Assembly: GCA_025617745.1 (NCBI GenBank)
Contig: CM046870.1
Coordinates: 24,347,501-24,411,500, forward strand
Origin: Heliocidaris erythrogramma
Lineage: Eukaryota; Echinodermata; Echinoidea; Camarodonta; Echinometridae
Direction of reading: 5' to 3'
Length of the DNA stretch: 64,000 nt
The notes under the pieces are model-generated. The model was not told where the DNA came from. It saw nothing but the letters and a program-made list of their open reading frames with translations, and did no database searches. The stretch's first letter is position 1. The number at the start of each line of letters is the position of its first letter. The translations under genes and the position numbers were made by a program. Below are positions 21,370 through 32,246 of this stretch, piece after piece.

Positions 21370-22205
21370 TAATTCAGTTATTTTTAATCCTTTTTTAATT
21401 AATTTTTCTTTCCACCTTTCCTTTCATTACGTTATTCTTTTATTGCTTTTATCATTTTGTTTTCCATCTTTCATAATTTACTGTTTATATTTATTCTTTT
21501 ATCCTCTTTTTTATTGCTTTCCATCTTCACTTTGTTATTCTTTGTTCCCTTTTATCATCTTCTCTTCCACCTTTCTTCATGTTTATATTTATCTTTTTAT
21601 CATTTTTCTCTCTCGCTTTGTCATTTCTTGCTTTTATCCTTCTATCAATTATCTTTCCATCCTTCCTCTCGTTATGATATTCTTTGTTTCCTGTTCTCAT
21701 TTCTCCCCCACCTTCCTCACGTTAATCTTTATCCTTCTATCATTTCTCTCTCTGTCTTTCTTTATATAAGTTAAACTTTTTTTTATCCTATATTTTCTCT
21801 CTCTATCTTTCATACTATTCTTTTTAAAATCATTTCTGCTTCCCATCTTTACTTACTTTCCTTAAAACATTCTTCTTTGCTTTTATCCTATCATTTTGTT
21901 TTACTTTCATCTTTTCTTTCGTTATGTTATTCCTTTATTCAAATTATCATCTCCTCTTCTATCTTTCCTTATGTTACTCTTAATATCTTTATCCTTCTAT
22001 CATTTATGTCTCTATCTTTCTTTATGTTATTCTTTGTTTTTATCCACTTATTTTTACTTTCCAACTTTCCTTTTGTTGTTTTCTTTGTTTCCTTTCATCA
22101 TATTTTCTTCCATCCCTCCTACTCTTCTATTCTCTCTTTATAGTTCATGTATTTCTTTGCATTATCCTTCCATTGTTTTCTTTATTCCCTTGTTTGTCGT
22201 TTTTA
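21370..22205 (+). repeat. Pyrimidine-rich low-complexity block
   Basis: Degenerate repetition of TTTTATC(C/A)TTCTATCATTT and CTTTC variants on the plus strand. Long open frames here (108-126 codons) are composition artefacts. A similar block lies at 45905-46350. Confidence 0.8.
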
Positions 22206-22339
22206 GCCTGAAAACGGGAAAAATCATACTGAGATGGACTCTTTTTCAATTTGTCCCCTTGAAGACACCTTCCTGAAAAATGTTCGAAAATTTCTACCAA
22301 CGCGACGCGACGTTACCCGACTGTTTAGCAAAAGCCATC

Positions 22340-22520
22340 TCTTCTGGGTCAGCTCGCTATTCAAAAGGACAGCTATTCATAGAAAACCACTATATTCATT
22401 TAACAGACGTTATGAATAGCAGTTCTTATGAATAGTTATGAATAATGGTAATTTGTCTATTTAGAAGGACCGCTATTCATTTAGTCACACATTATGAATA
22501 AGCGGTCCTTATGAATAGGG
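22340..22520. repeat. Short palindromic ATGAATAG/CTATTCAT repeats
   Basis: CTATTCAT and its complement ATGAATAG recur about nine times, with GGACCGCTATTCAT facing ATGAATAAGCGGTCC. Short interlocking hairpins are possible. Confidence 0.65.
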
Positions 22521-22578
22521 AGGTTACCCCATATCTTCATATTAAAATCATATCTGGATTCAAGTATAATATGCATGT

Positions 22579-22855
22579 TGAGGTGTCGTGGTCTAGTGTA
22601 TACGTCACCAGACTGTGGATCATATGGTTCACGGTTCGAATCCTGCCGCAGCGCTAATGGCAAAACAGTCATCTACATTTGTCACTCTCCACCCAGGTGA
22701 AGTAAATGGGTACCGGTTAGGAGAAATTGCTTAAATGCCTTAGCGCCTTTCATGGCGGCTCGGCTAAAGCTGCGGTATTTAAAGGGCAGAGAGTATATTT
22801 GTATAGTAGTTGCGCTATATAAATGGACATACATGTATATTATTATAATTAGAAT
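22579..22855 (+). mobile_element. tRNA-derived SINE
   Basis: The head has a pol III A box (TCGTGGTCTAGTGTA) and B box (GGTTCGAATCC) at tRNA spacing. It is followed by a body with AATGGGTACCGGTTAGG and a tail GCGCTATATAAATG plus ATT repeats. A second, more diverged member of the same type is at 50611-50945. Copied by LINE machinery in trans, by family knowledge. Confidence 0.8.
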
Positions 22856-24243
22856 GACTGAACAGGAGTTTAAAGTTCTTCAATTATATCTTGAGCATTT
22901 TACCCACCCCCTCCCCATTTCAAATGTTGTAGTCACATGCCCGGGGGGGATATACTCACGTATATTGGGTATACGGGGATGTGCCGCTGGGAAGGGTGAC
23001 TTTTTGAATAAAGATCCTTAGACATGGGTCCCCTTTTCATTAAAAAGATCCTTAGACATGGGTCCCATTTTTCCCCAAAAAAATCCTTAGACATGTGTCC
23101 CATTCCCCCCCCCCCCCCCCCCCCCCCGGGGTCACATGCAGCCATTTTGTTATAGTAGCTCGTTATTGTGAGGTCTTCCTCTTCTGTGTGGCCTATATAG
23201 TGAGATTACAGGGCCCCTAAATCATATTAAGATAAGCACTGCCAGGGCCACTCCTTTATTAAATCTGCCCGGAGTGTATCACAAACTAATAATAATCTTA
23301 TCTGATTCTATGAATTTATAAATTATTAAGTAAATTATTATTTTATTCATTATCTACTGAGAAAATCCATACTATTCAACACTTCATTTGACTTGAAACT
23401 ATCTAATTAGATCTCTATGTGTGTTCCTCCTGCCCCTTTTTTATAGTTAGATTAATAATAGTAACATGCAATATACATGTACCAACCTAAAAGGAGATGG
23501 ATCATTTAAAGAGTTCTTACAACTGTCAAAATTATCTTTGTTTTTTAGGAGTAAAATTGTTGTCATTGGTGTGTGTTGAACAGAAATTAGATGGTCATTT
23601 ATTTCTTATGTCATTTCTTCTTTGTAGGGGTGTAGTGGGTAAATAATCTTTAAATTGTAATTCAAATAATTTACTTCTTGGAAAGGGATTGAAATTAATA
23701 ACGTATGATTCATTTAGATTGAAATTCGTTTTTTTTTTAATGCATGTACATGTACATAATTTGTACAGAATATTATTTGACCTTGACAAGTCGGCTGTGA
23801 TGGAACTATATTGTATTGTAGTATATGAAAAAAGTGTATGACTGCAGATGAATTATATAAATTATGTTGGATTTTTTAAAGGAAAAGAAGTAAACGTGTA
23901 TTTAAGAAGTAAGACAATGTCTAAACTTCTCTGAAAACTGTCCTCATTTCTGCATGCAAGAAAATATTCATTAAAAAGTAAAAAAATATAAACGTATTTC
24001 TGAATCGACGTGTATAAACTATTGTACCTTAAATCATGATTGTGAGAAAGATATACATGTAATTGAAAATTATTCTGTGAACATGATAAAGGTCCTTTCA
24101 CATTATATCTATGAAATGAACCATATAGGGGAGGGTGAATGAACCAGGACGTGTGATCAAGGTGTATGTATGAGATAGAGAGGAAGACAAAAAAGATGAG
24201 AAAAGGTGAAACTGAGAAGATATGGTGAAAAGGAAAGAGAGAA
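22856..24243. other. Intergenic DNA with a 37-bp minisatellite and C tract
   Basis: Three copies of a unit with GATCCTTAGACATGGGTCCC lie at 23003-23105, followed by a C run of ~20 bases near 23106-23127. The remainder is AT-rich with no gene. Confidence 0.6.
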
Positions 24244-24599
24244 GGGGCGGATCCAGGGGGCACTTCCGGCCCCTGCCCCCCCCCCCATTTGGGAGAAAAG
24301 TATGCATTTTGTGCCCCCTTTTAGAATGAAGACCTTTTTTATTTTATTTTTTTTTGTTGCTTGTAAGCAAATTATGGAGGGGAAACTGGACCCCCATAAA
24401 ACGCCCCCCCCCCCCCACTGAGCAAATTTTGAAGGTCTGGCGAAATTTTGTTATTGTTGACAAACGCCCCCCCCCCCCCCCCCCCCCCCCCACAAAGAGC
24501 GACTTTTCAAGAAGCTGACGAGACCAACAAAATACGGGTCTACCTTGACAAACCTTCATTTGTGTGCCCCCTCTTATACTCAAACCTGGATCCGCCCCT
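24244..24599. mobile_element. GGCGGATCC-ended repeat, copy 1
   Basis: Begins GGGGCGGATCCAGG and ends CCTGGATCCGCCCC (inverted termini). Inside are long C runs, TGAGCGACTTTTC and ATACGGGTCTACCTT. The same internal words occur in the copies at 48425-48753 (opposite orientation) and 57048-57321, and weakly at 54351-54812. No coding content. No clear target duplication at this copy. Confidence 0.8.
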
Positions 24600-25550
24600 G
24601 GGTGAGGTCTGAATAGAAGTCGTGGCGATGTCCAATTAAATTTAGCTTAACCCTCCTCTAAAAATAATAACGATGAAATAGGTTAATAAATGAATATATA
24701 CATACATAAATACACACCTAATATTAATAATATTGATTATTAATTAATTAAAAAAAACTAAATATTTTAATAAATGAATAAAAAATAATACAAAAAATAA
24801 ATCATGAATAACCAAAAATTAATGAATAGAAAAACTTTTTAATAAAAGATAATATGAATTGAATTAATTCATGTCTAAATTTCCAATTTCCAATTAAATT
24901 CCCTGCAGCAAGAATCACTGGTTTGCTTTAACATTGTTGTTGTTGCTGGTATTTTTTATGGATGTGTTTAGCCGTTATCATAAATTATGAAATATTCATA
25001 CCCTGACAGCACAGCTACGTCCTCGGGCACGTCCAGGGCAGCGAGATGGTATGACGCTCGGTACCTTTCCCTCGCCTTGCCCAGCCGCCTACGCTGAGGC
25101 TAGCTAGACTGTATACCGTTAACAAGCTCAGCAGACGACGCATTCATTCATACCGCATTCTGATGGATCAGCGAATGGATTTTATTTAATTTCAGCAGTA
25201 CGCCCGCAGCGGAGAGAGGTTACCCTATCCCGAAATGCATTGCGAGTGGTCACAAAATCAGCTTGCCGAAACGTCATGAATTTAGCACACTGGTACAATC
25301 ACTGATCACAAAGGTGCCGATTTACGATAAGATTATAGATTATAGAAATAAAATTTACACGGTATCATGAATGGAATAATGTTTCAAATAATGTATTCTT
25401 GCATTACATAATTTTTTGTAAATCTGTATCTATTCGTAGTATCTCCTTTTGTCTTCATGTCGCTATCAATTCGTCATTGTATTACTTCGATTTATGGTTT
25501 TGTTGGCATGCCTACCAAAATGTGCGCGCACTTCAACTGCTTGCGCGTAA
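24600..25550. other. Intergenic AT-rich DNA
   Basis: TTAATA-rich low complexity (24660-24870), then ordinary sequence. No gene, repeat or RNA recognised. Confidence 0.5.
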
Positions 25551-25608
25551 GAAGTGAACCTTCCTCATAGCAAGACTGCAAAGTGTTGCCGCCCTCTACG
25601 TTCGTTGG
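25551..25608. repeat. 58-bp inverted repeat, right copy
   Basis: Perfect reverse complement of 17700-17757. It abuts the left tip of FB2 at 25607. Confidence 0.85.
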
Positions 25609-26735
25609 TCGTGGCTAATTCTACATCAGTCCAGAACCTGAAGTTAGCCCAAGCGATCCAGAGTCAATCTAGAACGTTGCCAATTTGAAGGAGCCTAGAA
25701 ATAATAATAGTGCGGTTATGCCAGTCGTACACGTATATATACGTAACTATGACTGCGCTACCTTAATTCATTCAAGAGTGTCGTGTAACATGAATTACAT
25801 CACTGGCGTACTGGTTGGGGGGGGGGGGGGGGGAGGGGGCTTGGGGCGCTGCACCCCGCCCCCCCCCCCCCCCCCCCAAGAAAGAACAAAAGAAAAAAGG
25901 GAATCAAATTACCTACCAAATATATAACAAAATTGCATTTTCATTTTAAAAAGGTATATTGGACCCTGTGTCCCTAGTGACAGCCCCCTCAGTTCTTTTG
26001 GCTCATTACGCCAATGAATTACATAACACTAAGAAAGGCATAGGTAGGCTTCTTTTGGGAGGAGAGGGTGGGATGAAATACGGGTTCACATCCCGTGTGG
26101 ATCGGGAATGAAATAACATTTTTATTCGAAACTAGGAATTGGTTTTAAAGTTGATGATCAAAATGGGTATAATTTATAATGGGTCCAGGCATGGAGAGTG
26201 CACTGGTATTATTGGGGAGGGGGGGGGGGGGGGGGGGGGGGGGTCTGGGTTGAGGCAAACGTCCGAATTGGTAGATAAAATACAAATGAACAATGTCATC
26301 AATTCCGGGCTGAGGGTGTGGGGTCTTAGCTATCACTACCACCCCGCCCGCCCCCCTCTCTCTTTCTCTTTCTTACTTCTGCTTTTCTGTTCCTTTTCTG
26401 TTTTTCACGACTAGAGTTACTAGTAGTTACGCCACTTGACAAAGTTCCAAAACAAATTATTCTAAGAGGTATACAGTCTGAATAAGACGAGAAAATGCAC
26501 TGAGTTTCGTAAGTGGAATTAGCAGAGGGCAATTTGATATGACAATACTGTATAACCCGAAAGAATGTACTTGAACTTCTTCGGAAGTACATTTTGAAAC
26601 AACCTTCCCCCTTGCTTTTGTAAAAGATTTTTCTTTTAATTGTTTATTACAGAAATGTTGAAATATAGGCCTACAGCAGTGTGGTTTAATTGTTTTGCGA
26701 CTGCCAAATGAAAAGTATATGAATGTAAGCCGTAT
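25607..26735 (+). repeat. Left tip of FB2 (unique arm)
   Basis: Inverted partner of 43365-44419. Matching landmarks include GAACCTGAAGTTAGCCCAAG, TATAATGGGTCCAGGCATGG, TGAGGCAAACGTCCGAATTG, ACTTGACAAAGTTCCAAAAC and AAGCCGTAT. The arms differ by indels and G/C-run lengths (runs near 25818, 25858 and 26219). Overall the match is good but not recent-looking. Confidence 0.85.
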
Positions 26736-26843
26736 CAGTATATCATTTTCAATGATCATTAGACAGTAAATGGCACAGGTAAGAATGTCATAAATTGTTG
26801 TTATTGTTGTTGTACTGTTATTACTACCTTTATTGATTAACAT

Positions 26844-27019
26844 GATAAAAACTACTTTCGAAAAGTAAACTCAAGACAATTTCAATAGCCCTGTCTGTCA
26901 CCTTTAAGAAATGTGCGAACATTACAATCGCGTATTACATAATCTGAACGTCATTTTATGGGCACTGCAGTAGGCCTTGAAATTGCCCTTGAGTTTATTT
27001 TTCGAAAGTAGTTTTTATC
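26844..27019. mobile_element. Hairpin MITE (176 bp) inside FB2 left array
   Basis: Arms start GATAAAAACTACTTTCGA and end with its complement. A short AT-rich centre separates them. It interrupts the first, degenerate monomer of the array (AATGGCACAGGTAAGAATGTC lies just before it), so it arrived after FB2 formed. Confidence 0.8.
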
Positions 27020-27205
27020 GTGCTGACTGTAAATAATGGATATGTGTTATTTGAAAAAAATTCATTCATTCATTCATTCATTCATTCAACTTGATTATTT
27101 TTCATGAAAAACAGAAATGATTAAGTTGTACATCAGTCAGGTACATCCATTGTACATCAGTCCAGTACATCGTAAGGTATAACACATACTATATAGCTCA
27201 ATATA

Positions 27206-28075
27206 ATACAATACAATGCAATAAGCATTTAGTACGCCCTTCCCATAAGGCTCGGAGCGTTTACAAAATATTTAAATTATAGAACACATTATAATTTGTA
27301 TATAAACACAAATCAGAAAACTCTTCAATCGTCCATGTGGGAACTACCAGGTGGTTTTATGGAGACAAAATGTAATGAATATACCTGTTACAAAGTTTGA
27401 TAGCGGATTTAAAATAAATATGATTTCACAGCTTTTTTAAAGGTCTTTATGGATGCTGACTGTCTAATGGTCAAGGGGAGATTATTCCATAGCCTAGATG
27501 CAGTAACTGTGAAAGTCCTATCACCTGACAAATTTCGGGTCATTGGGTAGCTGAGCTGAAGGTTGTGATTTGAGGATCTGAGATTTCTACTAGGTGTATA
27601 TACAGTTAAGCATTCAGATATGTACCCTGGAGCCTGGTTATTGATAGATTTATAAACATAAAGAAGTAATTTGAAGATGATACGTTTTTGAATGGGCAGC
27701 CAGTGAAGGGAACGAAGTAAAGGTTGGGAAGAATGACTTCTGCCAACCTCAAAAACAAGACGTGCAGCCCAATTCTGCAGACGCTGTAGACGGTTTACAT
27801 GAGACTTTGGTATAATAGAGGAAAGAAGCCCATTACAATAGTCTAGTCTGGAAAGAATAAGTGACCTTACAGCATGATGACAAGTAGTTTGATCAATAAA
27901 TTTACGAATCCTAGATATGTTCCTCAAATGAAAAATCACACTGCGGCAAACATTGTTAATGTGTGCTGACATAGTCATGTTAACATCAAAAAAGGCACCC
28001 AGATTCCTTATTGAATCCGATGGATGTATAGAAACTTCACCAACTGACAGTGTTAAATCTGGCAAATATATCCCG
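27206..28075 (-). pseudogene. 5'-truncated LINE (CR1/L2-like), ORF2 C-terminal end
   Basis: On the minus strand, about 222 codons (28075 down to 27409) carry the C-terminal part of a non-LTR reverse transcriptase. Landmarks are SIRNLGAFFD, SRLDYCNGLL, NRLQRLQNWAARLV, LHWLPIQKRI and LWNNLPL. The catalytic YADD region is missing because the copy is truncated at its 5' end. The 3' tail on this strand is ATTGTATTGT-like. ATAGCTC(C)AATATA flanks both sides (27193-27205 and 28076-28089). This is a 13-14-bp target duplication lying within an FB2 monomer. The coding frame shows no stop. Confidence 0.88.
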
Positions 28076-30830
28076 ATAGCTCCAATATATCCCAATGCGG
28101 GGCTATACTAATTCGGAAAAAATGCAGAAAAAGGACAATTATTATACTTTGAATAATCACTTGAAAGTAAATGACACAGGTTAGAATGTCATAACTTCAA
28201 GTTTATTTTTCGTGCAAAACAGAAATGATTAAGATGTACATCAGTCAGGTACATGATGTACATATGTCCAGCACATATACATGTATAGCAGGTATAACAC
28301 ATACTAGCTCCAATATATCCCGATGCGGGGCTATACTAATTCGGAAAAATGCAGAAAAAAAGACAATTATTACTTTGAATAATCATTTGGAAGTAAATGA
28401 CACAGGATAGGATGTCATTAATTTATTGTTTTTCGAGAAAAACAGAAATGATTAAGATGTACATCAGCCAGGTACATGATGTACATCAGTCCAGTACATA
28501 GCAGGTATAACACATACTCGGTCCAATATATCCCGATGCGGGGCTATACTAATTCGGAAAAATGCAGAAAAAAAGACAATTATTACTTTGAATAATCATG
28601 TGAAAGTAAATGCCACAGGTTAGAATGTCATAACTTTTTTATTTTTCGTGAAAAACAGAAATGATTAAGATGTACATCAGTCAGGTACATGTTGTACATC
28701 AGTCCAGCACATAGCACGGTATAACACATACTAGTTCGAATAAAAAATACTAATTCGGACAAATGCAGAAAAAAGACAATTATTACTTTGAATAATCATT
28801 TGAAAGCATATGACACAGGATAGGATGTCATAACTTTTTTATTTTTCGAGAAAAACAGAAATGATTAAGATGTACATCAGTCAGGTACATGTTGTACATC
28901 AGTCCAGCACATAGCACGGTATAACACATACTAGTTCAAATATATCTCGATTTGGCTATACTAATTCGGAAAAATGCAGAAAAAAGACAATTATTACTTT
29001 GAATAATCATTTGAAAATAAATGACACAGGTTAGAATGTCATTAATTTATTATTTTTCGTGAAAAACTGAAATGATTAAGATGTACATCAGTCAGGTACA
29101 TGTTGTACATCAGTCCAGCACATAGCACGGTAGAGCACATACTAGTCCGAATATATCTCGATTTGGCTATACTAATTCGGAAAAATGCAGAAAAAAGACA
29201 ATTATTACTTTGAATAATCATTTGAAAGTAAATACCACAGGTTACAATGTCATAAGTTTTTTATTTTTCGTGAAAAACAGAAATGATTAAGATGTACATC
29301 AGTCAGGTACATGTTGTACATCAGTCCAGCACATAGCATGGTATAACACATACTAGTTCGAATATATCTCGATTTGGCTATACTAATTCGGAAAAAATGC
29401 AGAAAAAAGACAATTATTACTTTGAATAATCATTTGAAAGTAAATGCCACAGGTTAGAATGTCATAACTTTTTTATTTTTCGTGAAAAACAGAAATGATT
29501 AAGATGTACATCAGTCAGGTACATGTTGTACATCAGTCCAGCACATAGCATGGTATAACACATACTAGTTCGAATATATCTCGATTTGGCTATACTAATT
29601 CGGAAAAATACAGAAAAAAGACAATTATTACTTTGAATAATCACTTGAAAATAAAAGACGCAGGTTAGAATGTCATAACTTTTTTTATTTTTCGTGAAAA
29701 ACAGAAATGATTAAGATGTCCATCAGTCAGGTACATGTTGTACATCAGTCCAGCACATAGCATGGTATAACATATACTAGTTCGAATATATCTCGATTTG
29801 ACTATACTAATTCGGAAAAATGCAGAAAAAAGACAATTATTACTTTGAATAATCATTTGAAAGTAAATGCCACAGGTTAGAATGTCATAACTTTTTTATT
29901 TTTCGTGAAAAACAGAAATGATTAAGATGTACATCAGTCAGGTACATAGCATGGTATAACACATACTAGTTCGAATATATCTCGATTTGGCTATTACTTT
30001 GAATAATCACTTGAAAATAACTTTTTTATTTTTCGTGAAAAACAGAAATGATTAAGATGTACATCAGTCAGGTACATGTTGTACATCAGTCCAGCACATA
30101 GCATGGTATAACACATACTAGTTCGAATATATCTCGATTTGGCTATACTAATTCGGAAAAATGCAGAAAAAAGACAATTATTACTTTGAATAATCATTTG
30201 AAAATAAATGACACAGGTTAGAATGTCATTAATTTATTATTTTTCGAGAAAAACAGATATGATTAAGATGTACATCAGTCCAGCACATAGCACGGTATAA
30301 CACAAAGTCATACTAGTTCGAATATATCTCGATTTGGCTATACTAATTTGGAAAAATGCAGAAATAGACAATTATTACTTTGAATAATCATTTGAAAATA
30401 AATGACACAGGTTAGAATGTCATTAATTTATTATTTTTCGAGAAAAACAGATGATTAAGATGTACATCAGTCAGGTACATGTTGTACATCAGTCCAGCAC
30501 ACCAAATGGTATAACACATACTAGTTCGAATATATCTAGATTTGGCTATACTAATTCGGAAAAATGCAGAAAAAAGACAATTATTACTTTGAATAATCAT
30601 TTGAAAATAAATGACACAGGTTAGAATGTCATTAATTTATTATTTTTCGTGAAAAACAGAAATGATTAGAATGTACATCAGTCAGGTACATGTTGTACAT
30701 CAGTCCAGCACATAGCATGGTATAACATATACTAGTTCGATTATATCCCCATTTGGGTATTCTAATCATCAGAATACCAACATAATAATTGGTATTATTT
30801 GGAATAATCATTTGAAAGTAAATGATAATA
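28076..30830 (+). repeat. Left satellite array of FB2 (~211-bp monomers)
   Basis: About 13 monomers. GATTAAGATGTACATCAG recurs at intervals of 200-223 bp (mostly 210-213), with one 130-bp deletion step near 29920-30050. Each unit contains CAGGTACATGTTGTACATCA, CTATACTAATTCGG and GAAAAATGCAGAAAAAAGAC. The innermost unit (about 30720-30830) instead carries the right-array version (GGGTATTCTAATC, GAATACCAAC). A ~60-codon minus-strand frame recurs in several units and is incidental. Confidence 0.93.
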
Positions 30831-30938
30831 ATAATAATAAATAGTTTCTTTTATAGCGCAATATCCAATCTTTATAAATTATCAAAATAAATTAATCAAC
30901 TAATTAAAAGTCAACAAAGAAATATGACGCAAATGTAA

Positions 30939-32013
30939 TGCAGTTCATCATCATCATCATCATCATCATGGCCTATCCCGTCGTAGACGACGATGAGGTC
31001 AGCTTCCTCTTGGCCCGTCGTTCTTCACAGAAATTGATGTAGGATGTGGCGGCGATTTCTTTCCCACGTGATGGACGATCTCCAGTGTCTTCTGTCTACT
31101 GCAGAGTCTTCCCATGAGTCAGAAGGGATGTCGAAGGCAGCGAGGTCACGCTTCAGGACATCTTTGTATCGCAGCTTGGGACGTCCGCGAGGTCGTGGGA
31201 CGTTTGCTAGTTCGCCGTACAGGACTTGTTTGGGTAGGCGACTGTCATCCATCCGATGAATATGTCCAGCCCAGCGAAGTCGGCGTGCACGAAGGATTGT
31301 GTACATGTCCGTGGCACCTGTACGTGTCAATACTACGGTATTGGGGATGTGATCCTTCCAGGAGATTCCAAGGACGGAACGCAGGCATCTGAAGTGGAAG
31401 GCGTTAAGGCGGTGTTCTTGTTTGCGGTATGTCGTCCAGGACTCACATCCATACAGAAGAATGCTCAGAACACAGGCTTCGTAGACTTTCACCTTTAGCC
31501 TTACTGACAGGTTTTTGTTGTTCCAGACTCGAGAGCGTAATCTGCCAAAGGTCGTAGCTGCTTTACCCAGGCGTGTGTCCAACTCTTTTTCCAGGAGCCG
31601 TTGTTGGAGATGGTGGAGCCCAAGTAGGTGAAGTTCTGGACCACTGTGAGAGGCGTGCTATCGATCAGTACCACTGGTGCATCTTCAGTGTTTTGGCCGA
31701 GTACTACTGTCTTTCCGAGGCTGATCTTCATGCGGAAATCTTGACAGGCAGCTGAGAAGGAGGTGCACATTGACTGAAGCTCTTCCAGTGAGTGTGATAC
31801 GATTGCAGCGTCATCCGCATATAGGAGTTCCCGTATCAGTACCTTTGATACCTTGGTTTTGGCTCTGAGACGGGCGATGTTGAACAATTTACCGTCACTC
31901 CGGGTGTGCATCAAGATACCAGAAGGTTCAGGGAAGGCGCGACGAATCAGGGCTGAAAAGAAGATCCCGAAAAGTGTCGGAGCCAGGATGCAGACCTGTT
32001 TGACCCCGCAACG
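30939..32013 (-). pseudogene. 5'-truncated non-LTR retrotransposon fragment with YADD
   Basis: Minus-strand RT from motif QVCILAPTLFGIFF (~31990) through RELLYADDAAIV (~31830). The C-terminal part carries YGCESWTT, CLRSVLGISWKDHIPN and RRLRWAGHIHRMDD. A register change near 31585-31600 splits it in two (31914-31501 and 31582-31025). It ends in a GAT/ATG trinucleotide tail (30950-30969). The C-terminal style is that of RTE/craniofacial-development-protein-2-like elements; the clade is not certain. AATGTAA at 30932-30938 and 32014-32020 may be a target duplication. Confidence 0.85.
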
Positions 32014-32246
32014 AATGTAAATATGTATATGTTTTAAGATGCTTCTTAAAGAATTCGACTCAATGCTATACAGCGTAATTCACATGGTAGCTTATTCTAT
32101 GCAACTGGAACACTGTAATGAATTTTGGAATTTATTCTAGGCACGTAGAAAGCTGTTGTGTCCGTAGTTGAGCGAATTTTTTGTAAGTGGAGTGACCGGA
32201 AGATTGTAGCAATGATGACAAAAGATATTCAGGGGCAACATTAGGT

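Larger units (their letters stand above)
20671..22336. mobile_element. Foldback with 126-bp arms and pyrimidine-rich centre
   Basis: 20671-20796 is the reverse complement of 22211-22336. The tips read GGCTTTTGCTAAACAGTCGG, then GTAACGTCGCGTCGCGTTGG. The centre holds a CCGT microsatellite, a tandem duplication and an ~800-bp C/T-rich block. Arm identity is very high, so the pair is young. Related arms occur at 54066-54933. Confidence 0.85.

Noticed and set aside
21443-22276. Several overlapping 88-126-codon hydrophobic frames
   Set aside because: They are a by-product of pyrimidine-rich low-complexity DNA (Phe/Leu/Ser only).
22579-22655. Free-standing tRNA gene
   Set aside because: Boxes are good, but the cloverleaf does not close and a SINE body and tail follow.
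27409-28095. A host gene start at 28095
   Set aside because: The first ~7 codons come from the satellite monomer outside the LINE; the frame is a truncated retroelement end.
29462-30600. A ~60-codon minus-strand frame repeated in several monomers
   Set aside because: Follows from the satellite sequence; other monomers break it, and it shows no selection for coding.
28076-30830. Regularly spaced repeats that could suggest a CRISPR array
   Set aside because: The whole ~211-bp unit is repeated, there are no unique spacers, and the genome is eukaryotic.
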